Origin: Candidatus Saccharimonadota bacterium
GTDB lineage: Bacteria > Patescibacteriota > Saccharimonadia > Saccharimonadales > Saccharimonadaceae
NCBI GenBank assembly: GCA_905365145.1
Contig: CAJPIO010000005.1
Location: 1 to 40,227, forward strand
Direction of reading: 5' to 3'
Length of the DNA stretch: 40,227 nt
Numbering within the stretch: the first letter of the stretch is position 1; each line of letters starts with the position of its first letter. The notes beneath the pieces are model-generated. The model was given only the letters and a program-made list of their open reading frames with translations, was not told the DNA's origin and did not search any database. Shown one piece after another: positions 33,873 to 40,186 of this stretch. The translations under genes were made by a program, and so were the position numbers.

Positions 33873-34387
33873 TCTTGCCACTTTTTAGCAGCGCCATCTT
33901 CCTGGTAATATTCATGCGCGCGCCAGTTAGATAAGAAGTTTTTATCGCGCTCGATTTCACTTAGCAGCGGAAAAATCTCGCTGAGCAGCATTTCGTCGGG
34001 ATATTGTTTTCTGTCCATCAGGGAACTCTGTCTGTTACTGCACAAATATGCATTAAGAAATATAAAGCGCTTGGTGCAAATATAGCCAGGCTTTGAACAG
34101 TGCAAGCGAAAATCGTGCATAGTCCGAATCGGCTGCGCCTCATCCTGATAAGCCTCAAATTTATACATCACCCAAATCAATGGCGTATCAAACGTCATGG
34201 CATCAGATAATTGCTGCTGACTATGTCGTAAGTTGTCCAGCTCTATCCGTATCTGCTCAACATCGCTATTCTTCAATTTCGCCAACGCCAAACGGCGCTC
34301 CGCAGCAGCAATCTTTGCTGCCAAAGTCTTATACTCATCATACATACTCAGCAGTCTATCAACCGCCACTCTCGCGCCATTCATCAT
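33851..34387 (-). CDS. Unknown protein co-translated with a CobW GTPase and the NAS-like enzyme
   Basis: I recognise no family for this 178-residue soluble protein. Residues about 15-65 form a coiled coil (EYKTLAAKIAAAERRLALAKLKN). The middle part has aromatic and cysteine residues (HCSKPGYICTKRF, AYLCSN), and the C-terminus is acidic with tryptophans. Its ATG overlaps the stop of the CobW gene (ATGA, 34384-34387) with GGAGG 7 nt upstream, so translation is coupled. As third gene of the NAS-like operon it is a candidate component of the metal system. Confidence 0.75.
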   Translation of the reverse strand: MMNGARVAVDRLLSMYDEYKTLAAKIAAAERRLALAKLKNSDVEQIRIELDNLRHSQQQLSDAMTFDTPLIWVMYKFEAYQDEAQPIRTMHDFRLHCSKPGYICTKRFIFLNAYLCSNRQSSLMDRKQYPDEMLLSEIFPLLSEIERDKNFLSNWRAHEYYQEDGAAKKWQDYKPNNS

Positions 34388-35286
34388 CCAAGTTCCTCCG
34401 TAATTACTGCACGCGTAATCTCACGCGCCCGCTCGCCAATGACAACTAATTTTAATGACTCGTCAATGGCACCGCGCGTAACCTGTACCTGCTGCGGCGT
34501 TGCTTCGATGTGAAATATCTCGTCGCCATCAGCAACCGCGCCTTTCATGCGCCGCAAAGCATATTTATCTCGCAAACTAGCCCAGATCTTCTCAATCTTC
34601 TCAGCGCTAATAGTCAACTCAGCCACATCAACCACGCTATAATTCAAAGCATTCTCAGCCGCGTTATCCGCAGGCTCGTGCAGCAGTAAATAGTCCACAA
34701 TATGTGACTTGTTACCAACAAGCTGCGCCAAATCAAACTTGCCGTGATCCATCATCACAACCTTCGTCAGCCCTTGTTGCAACAATGTTTCAATTAACTG
34801 TTGGCTGTCTTTTTCAGCCAGCAAATCCAGCTTGCTAATCAATATCATGTCCGCCGCCTGAGCTTCCGCCAGCAGCGTCTCCGCCAGGCCATCAGCCCTG
34901 GCTTCAGCGCCATCCACGACATACAACGACTGCTTCAAATCATACTGCTCAAAGATATCACCAGCCAGCAATTTCTCGACCACCCGCAAAGTGTTAGCGA
35001 CGCCAGTCGATTCAATAATCACTGGCGCTCGTCCGCTTATTGCAAAATTGTGCAAAATATCAATCAACTCTTCGCCGCTACTGCAGCAGATACACTCGCC
35101 AGCAATTGTTGCCACTTCATCAACCCGTTGCGCCAGAGTGCAACTGTCAATACTTTCCGACGCAAACTCATTTTCAATCACTCGCGCGCCAGCAAACTCA
35201 GGCTGCTGCACCAAAAAATCCACTAGCGTCGTTTTGCCAGCACCCAGCGCACCGTTCACCAGATATAATGCAATCTTATCATTCAT
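34384..35286 (-). CDS. Second CobW/COG0523-family GTPase
   Basis: The 300-residue protein has the P-loop NGALGAGKTT, the ENEFASESID switch, the CxCC metal site in GECICCSS, IESTGVA, and the LLISKLDL G4 motif. It is a paralogue of the GTPase at 29195-30163 with the same plan. It starts 2 bp after the nicotianamine-synthase-like gene, with AAAGG upstream of the ATG. The placement suggests loading of a metal, or metal delivery linked to a ligand. Two TTGCAA-type palindromes (34777-34793 and 35040-35055) lie inside the gene. Confidence 0.92.
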   Translation of the reverse strand: MNDKIALYLVNGALGAGKTTLVDFLVQQPEFAGARVIENEFASESIDSCTLAQRVDEVATIAGECICCSSGEELIDILHNFAISGRAPVIIESTGVANTLRVVEKLLAGDIFEQYDLKQSLYVVDGAEARADGLAETLLAEAQAADMILISKLDLLAEKDSQQLIETLLQQGLTKVVMMDHGKFDLAQLVGNKSHIVDYLLLHEPADNAAENALNYSVVDVAELTISAEKIEKIWASLRDKYALRRMKGAVADGDEIFHIEATPQQVQVTRGAIDESLKLVVIGERAREITRAVITEELG

Positions 35287-35288
35287 AA

Positions 35289-36056
35289 TTAGCCTTTCTT
35301 GTACACATATACTGAGTTAATGATATCGTCGTCAGGATTATACTCGACCAGCAGCTGCACGCGTCGCAAACTATTCGGGTCAAACGCTGGGTATAACAAC
35401 GTTTTCGCGCCATGCGCACCGCGCACAATAATCCGCCCGCCAGGCCGGAGCGCTGGCAAAATATTATCAATAATTTGTTGTTTGGCTTCAGCTGAATCGC
35501 CTGCCAGCCCAGCCACATAAATCACGTCGTAAGCATTATCCGGCAAAGCTACCGCCGCTCCGTCCGCCAACAAACACTCGCCAACCGGCCAGGCAATCGC
35601 CCGCGCTAGCTCGCGCGACTGTGCCAAAGCGGCCGGCGCCACGTCCACCAAATCAACCGCCGCGCCTGTCTGACGCCACAAACACCAAGCGGTCAAAGGC
35701 AGGGGACCACTGCCAATCATCGCCGCGCGGCTACTGTCAGTCAAGGACAAACCCGACCCGCCCAACAAGCCAACTTCACGCCGCACCAGCTCGCGGTAAT
35801 TGTCAATATACCAAAACTTTTCCAGCTCTTGCTGCGGACGGGCCGAGCTGGCAATTCGCCGCGACCAATACATTTCCATCTCTGATTCCGATAGGGAACA
35901 ACGGCGCTGCACTTCGCGACACACCTCATCATTACACCACTTCGGTAACTTTGTAGCCTGCACAGCTGCCGCCACCAAGCCAGAAAAAGCCGCATTGACG
36001 TCTGGCGATGGTGCAAAATCGTGCAAATTCATCACTGTTTTAATTGCCATATCCAT
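35289..36056 (-). CDS. Nicotianamine-synthase family enzyme
   Basis: The 255-residue protein matches the nicotianamine synthase family (PF03059): FWYIDNYRELVRREVGLL (about 81-98; plant form has YYDNYVNLV-LE), the SAM-binding MIGSGPLPLTAW (113-124), the acidic VDLVDVAP, YDVIYVAGLAG (176-186), LRPGGRIIVRGAHGAKTLLYP (203-223; plant form LRSAHGARAFLYP) and PDDDIINSVYV. These enzymes condense aminocarboxypropyl groups from S-adenosylmethionine into metal-binding opine precursors (nicotianamine, or with histidine in staphylococcal CntL). It heads an operon with a CobW GTPase, divergent from a Fur-family regulator. No opine dehydrogenase is in the window. Length is near archaeal and bacterial members. 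Confidence 0.9.
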   Translation of the reverse strand: MDMAIKTVMNLHDFAPSPDVNAAFSGLVAAAVQATKLPKWCNDEVCREVQRRCSLSESEMEMYWSRRIASSARPQQELEKFWYIDNYRELVRREVGLLGGSGLSLTDSSRAAMIGSGPLPLTAWCLWRQTGAAVDLVDVAPAALAQSRELARAIAWPVGECLLADGAAVALPDNAYDVIYVAGLAGDSAEAKQQIIDNILPALRPGGRIIVRGAHGAKTLLYPAFDPNSLRRVQLLVEYNPDDDIINSVYVYKKG

Positions 36057-36066
36057 AGCTTTTCAT
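36040..36066 (-). CDS. Possible 8-codon upstream ORF overlapping the NAS-like start
   Basis: On the minus strand GGAGGG (36076-36081) lies 9 nt before an ATG at 36066 that encodes MKSYGYGN and stops inside the NAS-like gene. The NAS-like ATG (36056) is 19 nt from the same ribosome-binding site in another frame, with an in-frame TGA just upstream. Initiation may be coupled through this short frame. Confidence 0.35.
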   Translation of the reverse strand: MKSYGYGN

Positions 36067-36084
36067 AATGCCAAACCCTCCGAA

Positions 36085-36117
36085 TTATTGCAAATTTGTT
36101 GCAATAAGTTGTATACT
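36085..36117. promoter_or_regulatory. Fur-family operator and promoter in the divergent gap
   Basis: A perfect inverted repeat, TTATTGCAA-ATTTG-TTGCAATAA, spans 36085-36107 (9-bp arms, 5-bp centre). It covers the -35 (TTGCAA, 36088-36093) and spacer of the regulator promoter, whose -10 TATACT is at 36112-36117, 9 nt before the ATG. It also lies just upstream of the ribosome-binding site of the NAS-like operon, so one bound dimer could repress both directions. Confidence 0.75.
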
Positions 36118-36126
36118 TGCAATATC

Positions 36127-36597
36127 ATGACCCTCGACGATCTATTTAAGCAGCACAACCTGCGCCTCACCAAACCGCGCCAGCAAGTCTTCGACGCACT
36201 GCAAAAATCAGACGTTCCGCTGACTATCAGCGATATTGCAAAAAACTGCAAGGATATTAACCGCACCAGCGTTTATCGCGCCTTGGTGGCGTTCAACGAT
36301 CTCAAAATCATTAACGTCGTCCACGTCGGTTGGAAGAACTACTACGAGCTAGCCGAGCCATTCATTCCGCACCATCATCATTTATATTGCATCCGCTGTC
36401 AAAACGCTACACCAATCCAAACCCCAGAATTAGAGCAGCTCATCAATTACCTCAGCAGAAAATACAGCTTTTTGGTCGTTGATCACCATTTTGAGCTTGA
36501 GGGTGTCTGCCAAAAATGCCGGCAAGAACAGCAACTGACTAAAAGCATTAGTGCTAGCAAAAACAAGCCAAAGCCAGAACCAAAATCAACAAAGTAA
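36127..36597 (+). CDS. Fur-family metalloregulator (probably Zur-like)
   Basis: The 156-residue regulator has an N-terminal winged helix (about 1-80: LRLTKPRQQVFDAL, ISDIAKNCKDINRTSVYRALVAF) and a C-terminal dimer and metal domain with PHHHHLYCIRC, DHHFELEGVCQKC. The two CxxC pairs (CIRC, CQKC) form the structural zinc site and the histidines the sensory site. Sensed metal (Zn, Fe, Mn or Ni) cannot be decided from sequence; COG0523 genes nearby favour zinc. The frame is open far upstream, but ATG 36127 is set by the -10 box and the domain start. The last 20 residues are a Lys/Pro tail. Confidence 0.92.
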   Translation: MTLDDLFKQHNLRLTKPRQQVFDALQKSDVPLTISDIAKNCKDINRTSVYRALVAFNDLKIINVVHVGWKNYYELAEPFIPHHHHLYCIRCQNATPIQTPELEQLINYLSRKYSFLVVDHHFELEGVCQKCRQEQQLTKSISASKNKPKPEPKSTK

Positions 36598-36599
36598 CC

Positions 36600-37595
36600 C
36601 TAATCGCCAATCATAGTCAGCAGCGTCTCGCGCTCGCGAATCAGCTCGCGGTAGCGTTTGAGCAAACTCATAATATCGTTGCGCTGCTCATTAGTGAGAT
36701 CAAATACCGCCAACAACACTCCGTCAATTTCTTTGGCAGCCTTTTGCGTGTCCGACAGATTAGCTAATCCCGGTACAGTAGCCAGATATTCCGCACGAAG
36801 ATCCTCGGTCTTTTTCTCGTAGAGAGCTAGCCGCTTAGCCGGGCTATTGGCTGACTTTTTACCGAGACGCGCCAACGCTTTTTCATACTCTTGCCGCGCC
36901 GCCAACACCGACACATAATCAATCTTCAGGCCAAATAACCGCGCCACCAAGCTATTTTGCGCTTGTTCAATCTCGGCAGTAGCACCGTCGATTTCGTTCA
37001 AACGCCGCCGCGCTTGGCGCGTCATCCGGCGAATCTGATGGCGCTCAACTTTCGACTGGAATAAACGCTTAATCAATCGCGCCTGCGGATCGCGGACTGT
37101 CATGCCGAATTCCTCGGCAACCGCACGGTAGAGCAAATAATCTACGTAGACTTCGACCTGCTGCGAACAAACTTCTGCCGACTGATTAACAAACTCTAGC
37201 GCCAAACGATGCAGCTTTTTTTCGCCTTCTGCATAATGTTGCAGCGCAAAACGCGCTCGTTCAATGCTTTGGCTCTGCTTTGCTGCGTATTGCAACAATG
37301 TTGCAGTTTGCTCATCATCTGTCAAGAAATTGTCGCTCATCGTCTTAATCAGCGTTTTCTGCTGCGGCGCGCTTTCGATTTTACGCAACCGCGGCAGGCA
37401 ATCATCACGCCAAGACAAGAAAAATTCCAGCGTCATCGGCACGCTGCGATCAAAACGCCGCGCCATCCGCCGCAGCGAGCGCGGGCAAGCCGCATAGACG
37501 GCCGCCGCTTGCTGCCGGAACTGTAGCGGACGCACCTCTGCTAGCTTAAGCAAACGATTGTATCGCGCTGGGAATACTTTATCGATATCATTCAT
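36600..37595 (-). CDS. Unknown, almost entirely helical basic protein
   Basis: The 331-residue protein has no signal peptide or transmembrane helix. It is helical throughout, with basic clusters (RRMARRFDR, HQIRRMTRQARRRLNEID) and a coiled-coil tendency at about 200-300 and at the C-terminus (LLKRYRELIRERETLL). I recognise no family. It overlaps the upstream gene on the same strand by 8 bp, so both are one operon. Its stop lies 2 bp from that of the convergent Fur-family gene. A TTGCAACAATG-type palindrome lies inside it at 37290-37306. Confidence 0.75.
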   Translation of the reverse strand: MNDIDKVFPARYNRLLKLAEVRPLQFRQQAAAVYAACPRSLRRMARRFDRSVPMTLEFFLSWRDDCLPRLRKIESAPQQKTLIKTMSDNFLTDDEQTATLLQYAAKQSQSIERARFALQHYAEGEKKLHRLALEFVNQSAEVCSQQVEVYVDYLLYRAVAEEFGMTVRDPQARLIKRLFQSKVERHQIRRMTRQARRRLNEIDGATAEIEQAQNSLVARLFGLKIDYVSVLAARQEYEKALARLGKKSANSPAKRLALYEKKTEDLRAEYLATVPGLANLSDTQKAAKEIDGVLLAVFDLTNEQRNDIMSLLKRYRELIRERETLLTMIGD

Positions 37596-38094
37596 AGCGT
37601 ACCTGAACCTTTCTAAATGAATAATTTAATAATTTCTGCCACGACGCACCACGTTGATTAAAGCGCCGGATCTCACCGTCGACCGATGCTACCTTGACCA
37701 GGGCTGGGCTGTACGGCACTTTACGGCTATACATCCACACATCATCGTAGTTCCAGCGTCGCAGCGACGGATAAACCCTTTTCAAAAGCTCCACGCCATT
37801 GCGATAAAAATACTGCGGGTCGGCCTCTGGCGGCAAGAACTTTTCGGCAGTCAGACCCATATTCTTGACGATACGGCGCACATCCTCCAGCGTCTGCTCG
37901 GCACCATTCTCGGCAATCAGCAGGGCATAAACGCTGCCGCGGCTGCGAAAAATCACCGCGTACGAATCGCGCCCCGTTTCGATATCGTCAAACAAAAATT
38001 CGTCGACCGGCATCTCGATATGAAACACCCGCGGAATCAGTTTTTGACATTCTTCACGGCGCATCTGATCATAGTTGAAGTCGTTAGCGGTCAT
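37588..38094 (-). CDS. Unknown soluble protein, first gene of a two-gene operon
   Basis: The 168-residue protein has mixed alpha/beta character: a beta-rich middle (SYAVIFRSRGSVYALLIAEN), then a helix (LEDVRRIVKNMGL) and a tryptophan-containing C-terminal half. I recognise no family. It is preceded by an almost consensus promoter with the ATG 6 nt after the -10 box and no Shine-Dalgarno, the best leaderless case in the window. Confidence 0.75.
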   Translation of the reverse strand: MTANDFNYDQMRREECQKLIPRVFHIEMPVDEFLFDDIETGRDSYAVIFRSRGSVYALLIAENGAEQTLEDVRRIVKNMGLTAEKFLPPEADPQYFYRNGVELLKRVYPSLRRWNYDDVWMYSRKVPYSPALVKVASVDGEIRRFNQRGASWQKLLNYSFRKVQVRYE

Positions 38095-38100
38095 ACTTCC

Positions 38101-38129
38101 ATTATACTATTTTTATGACGAAAAGTCAA
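38101..38129 (-). promoter_or_regulatory. Consensus leaderless promoter
   Basis: On the minus strand: TTGACT (38129-38124), 17-bp spacer, TATAAT (38106-38101), 6 nt, ATG (38094). With normal start-site spacing the transcript begins at the start codon. Confidence 0.75.
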
Positions 38130-38143
38130 TATTGTTAGATAAC

Positions 38144-38180
38144 AAAAAAGCGCTAGGTAAGGGTGGGCATCACCTAGCGC
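38144..38180 (-). terminator. Rho-independent terminator of the ncRNA
   Basis: On the minus strand GCGCTAGGT and ACCTAGCGC form a perfect 9-bp stem with a 13-nt loop, followed by six T (38149-38144). The only transcript it can serve starts within the 38.2-38.4 kb gap. Confidence 0.8.
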
Positions 38181-38391
38181 CATTCTGCCCTTCGTCCCAC
38201 CCTATCGGGTATACGTGATCCACCTCACACATACGGTGATCCGCTGGACAAAGGGGTTAGTATACGCTAAAAAGTTGTCTAAGCACGAAAGTGGAGGGTA
38301 GATTACTGCCGTGCGCCTTTTAGCGCAACCTAACATAAGTTAGAATAGGGGGTATAAGGTGCTTGATTCACCACCTCGGGTCAATCAATCA
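38144..38391 (-). ncRNA. Structured noncoding RNA of about 250 nt, class unknown
   Basis: A minus-strand promoter and terminator frame a gene-free stretch. Inside, stems can form between 38316-38325 and 38265-38274 (10 bp, one G-U), enclosing 38310-38314 with 38283-38287 (5 bp); between 38246-38255 and 38188-38197 (10 bp, one G-U), enclosing a 38199-38210 hairpin; and 38330-38343 (CTAAC-4-GTTAG). I see no RNase P, tmRNA or SRP signature. No long reading frame lies on this strand. Confidence 0.65.
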
Positions 38392-38396
38392 TCCCA

Positions 38397-38425
38397 ATAT
38401 TAGCACACCTTTGACAACATGTCAA
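38397..38425 (-). promoter_or_regulatory. Promoter of the minus-strand ncRNA
   Basis: On the minus strand TTGACA (38425-38420), 17-bp spacer, TAATAT (38402-38397). Predicted start near 38391. The -35 lies in an inverted repeat TTGACA-ACA-TGTCAA (38411-38425) shared with the dprA side. Confidence 0.65.
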
Positions 38426-38446
38426 TACTTTTTAACAGGAATTTGT

Positions 38447-39328
38447 ATGAAAATCAATAAAGTATCACCAGATAGCAGCGATTATCTCAAGGTATTAGCT
38501 AATATTGACGACAAGCCGCAAGCATTATATTACTTAGGCAAAATCCCTAAACAACGCCAGCCGACCATCGCTATCGTCGGTACCCGCAAGCCAACCAGTT
38601 ACGGCGTCGAGGTAACAAATCAGTTTGCCAGCGGCCTGGCTAGCCGCGGTTTTATCATTGTTAGCGGACTAGCCCTAGGCACCGACGCGCTAGCGCACCG
38701 CGCCTGCTTAGACGCTGGCGGCACCACTATCGCCATCGTACCCAGCCAACTGCCAAATATTTATCCGCGCAGCAACAGCGCACTTGCCCGACGAATTGTC
38801 GAAAAGGGCGGAGCAATTCTATCTGAGCATTCTACTGATGACACCGAACCGTACATCCTCGGCCGCTGGAGCTTTTTAGAGCGCAATCGTCTGGTATCTG
38901 GCTTGGCCGACGCCGTACTAATTACCGAGGCTAGCGCTCGCAGCGGCACGCTCAATACTGCTGCCCACGCGCTAGCTCAAGGCAAAGACGTCTTCATCGT
39001 GCCCGGCAACATCACCAGCCCGCAGAGCGCTGGCTGCAACGCTCTAATCAAGCAAGGCGCCACGCCCGTCACCAGCCTCGACGACATTTTGTCGGTTGTC
39101 GCGCCAGAATCCATGCCAGACGCGCGAACCGACCAAACCAAGCTGCCGCTCGGCTCAACACCCGCCGAAACAGCGATCATCGAACAGCTCGCTCAAGGTA
39201 TCCGCGACGGCGACCAGCTACAAAAGACTACTCAGCTGCCAGCAACCGAGTTCAATACTGCACTAACCATGCTTGAACTAACTGGCGCTATCCGCTCGCT
39301 CGGCGCCAACCAGTGGACGCTTGTCTAA
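38447..39328 (+). CDS. dprA: DNA processing protein DprA
   Basis: The 293-residue protein loads RecA onto incoming single-stranded DNA during natural transformation. The Rossmann-type core (about 35-235) has the family blocks IAIVGTRKPTSYG, SGLALGTDALAHRACLDAGG, GAILSEH, ERNRLVSGLADAVLITEASARSGTLNTA and VPGNITSPQSAGCNALIKQGA. A C-terminal winged-helix domain follows (about 245-293). I chose ATG 38447, with AGGA 7 nt upstream, over an in-frame ATG 28 codons earlier whose extension overlaps the ncRNA promoter. It suggests competence in this organism. Confidence 0.95.
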   Translation: MKINKVSPDSSDYLKVLANIDDKPQALYYLGKIPKQRQPTIAIVGTRKPTSYGVEVTNQFASGLASRGFIIVSGLALGTDALAHRACLDAGGTTIAIVPSQLPNIYPRSNSALARRIVEKGGAILSEHSTDDTEPYILGRWSFLERNRLVSGLADAVLITEASARSGTLNTAAHALAQGKDVFIVPGNITSPQSAGCNALIKQGATPVTSLDDILSVVAPESMPDARTDQTKLPLGSTPAETAIIEQLAQGIRDGDQLQKTTQLPATEFNTALTMLELTGAIRSLGANQWTLV

Positions 39329-39370
39329 TTAATATTGTTTAAGCTTTTCGCAAATTTGTCATTTTCATCG

Positions 39371-39376
39371 TATAAT
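39371..39376 (+). promoter_or_regulatory. -10 box before the CDP-alcohol phosphatidyltransferase gene
   Basis: TATAAT is followed by 16 nt and the ATG at 39393. No Shine-Dalgarno is visible in the short leader. Confidence 0.45.
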
Positions 39377-39392
39377 TGTAGACTTAGATATT

Positions 39393-39991
39393 ATGCCTAT
39401 TAAGTCTCGTGAAAGGATTCCAAGATTCAATCCTAGGACTAATATCCTCACTATTCCCAACGCCATGAGTGTTGCTGGCGCGGTTCTAGCCTTGCGCGGC
39501 GCCAAACGCATTGATACCACTGCTGGTATCGCACAGGTTGCCGCTGGCCGGTTCATCGACGTTCTAGACGGCATCGTCGCCCGCAAAACGGGGCAGACAA
39601 GCGATTTCGGCGCGTTGCTGGATGCTGGGCTAGACAAAGCTGTCACTGCTATGAGATAAAAAGTAAAAACCTCGCACCAACGGAAATAATCGCCGCCATC
39701 ACAGCTTTTAATGGAATCAACGCCGTTGCCAGCGCCAAAACGATAGTTGAAACTGGCGATGAAACTGTACGCCCGGAAATCTCTGGCAAATTGGCGCTAG
39801 CGCTCGAAACCAGCTCATTGCTAGCCCACCTAGTCGGTAGCCGTCTCGAAACCACCGGCCAGAGCCAGCTCGCCAGAGTTGCTCGCGGTATCGGCAATTT
39901 AGCGTTCGCTGTATCGCTGCCGTTCGCATTTAAATCAACGCTTTCGTACATTGAACGCGCCCGGCAATCAAAACACCGAAATGATAAATAA
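39393..39991 (+). pseudogene. CDP-alcohol phosphatidyltransferase, frameshifted
   Basis: The first 88 codons (39393-39659) contain the exact family motif DGx2ARx8Gx3Dx3D in DGIVARKTGQTSDFGALLDAG-LD, then stop at TAA (39657). In another frame, beginning near 39650, the protein continues without stop through NLAPTEIIAAITAFNG and an Ala-rich hydrophobic stretch to TAA at 39989-39991. Joined, the product is about 198 residues, normal for the family, which makes phospholipids such as phosphatidylglycerol phosphate. A single missing A near ATGAGATAAAAAG explains the break. Whether it is real, programmed or an assembly error is open. Confidence 0.75.
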
Positions 39992-40072
39992 ACAAGCAAA
40001 ACTGGCGATTTGCGGCCTGAAGAGGATTTTTGGCTATTTTGTTGCAAAAAATAGTAAATTATTGCGAAACTA

Positions 40073-40112
40073 TTGACACCGCCGTCCATATGTGATATAT
40101 ATATCAGCTTTT
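40073..40112 (+). promoter_or_regulatory. Promoter with AT palindrome, copy 2
   Basis: -35 TTGACA (40073-40078), 17-bp spacer, -10 TATATA (40096-40101) inside the perfect palindrome TGATATATATATCA (40093-40106). The block 40092-40112 matches 28593-28613 at 20 of 21 positions. Confidence 0.7.
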
Positions 40113-40113
40113 T

Positions 40114-40161
40114 GCTCAAAGTTCTGTAAAAAGGGCAAGAAGTAGCCCTTTTGCTTTGAGC
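40114..40161 (+). promoter_or_regulatory. Leader hairpin after promoter copy 2
   Basis: GCTCAAAG (40114-40121) pairs perfectly with CTTTGAGC (40154-40161), enclosing AAAAGGGC/GCCCTTTT (40129-40136 with 40145-40152). It lies within a leader of about 75 nt. It has no T tract directly after it, so it is not a plain terminator. Confidence 0.6.
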
Positions 40162-40186
40162 GAGAACTCTTTTCCTAGGAGGGGAA

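Noticed and set aside
36085..36107. ParB parS site
   Set aside because: The repeat lacks the CACGTG centre of parS and sits on a metal-regulator promoter.
38144..38391. RNase P RNA, tmRNA or SRP RNA identity for the ncRNA
   Set aside because: I looked for the RNase P GAGGAAAGTC block, a tmRNA tRNA-like 3' end and the SRP GGAAGGA-type loop and found none; the length is also too short for RNase P or tmRNA.
40093..40106. FNR or CRP site at the AT palindrome
   Set aside because: The half-sites and spacing do not fit TTGAT-N4-ATCAA or TGTGA-N6-TCACA, and no FNR/CRP-type gene is in the window.
39649..40119. A 156-codon minus-strand frame over the end of the CDP-alcohol phosphatidyltransferase
   Set aside because: The plus strand continues the transferase in this region and the minus-strand product shows no family features, so it is a shadow.
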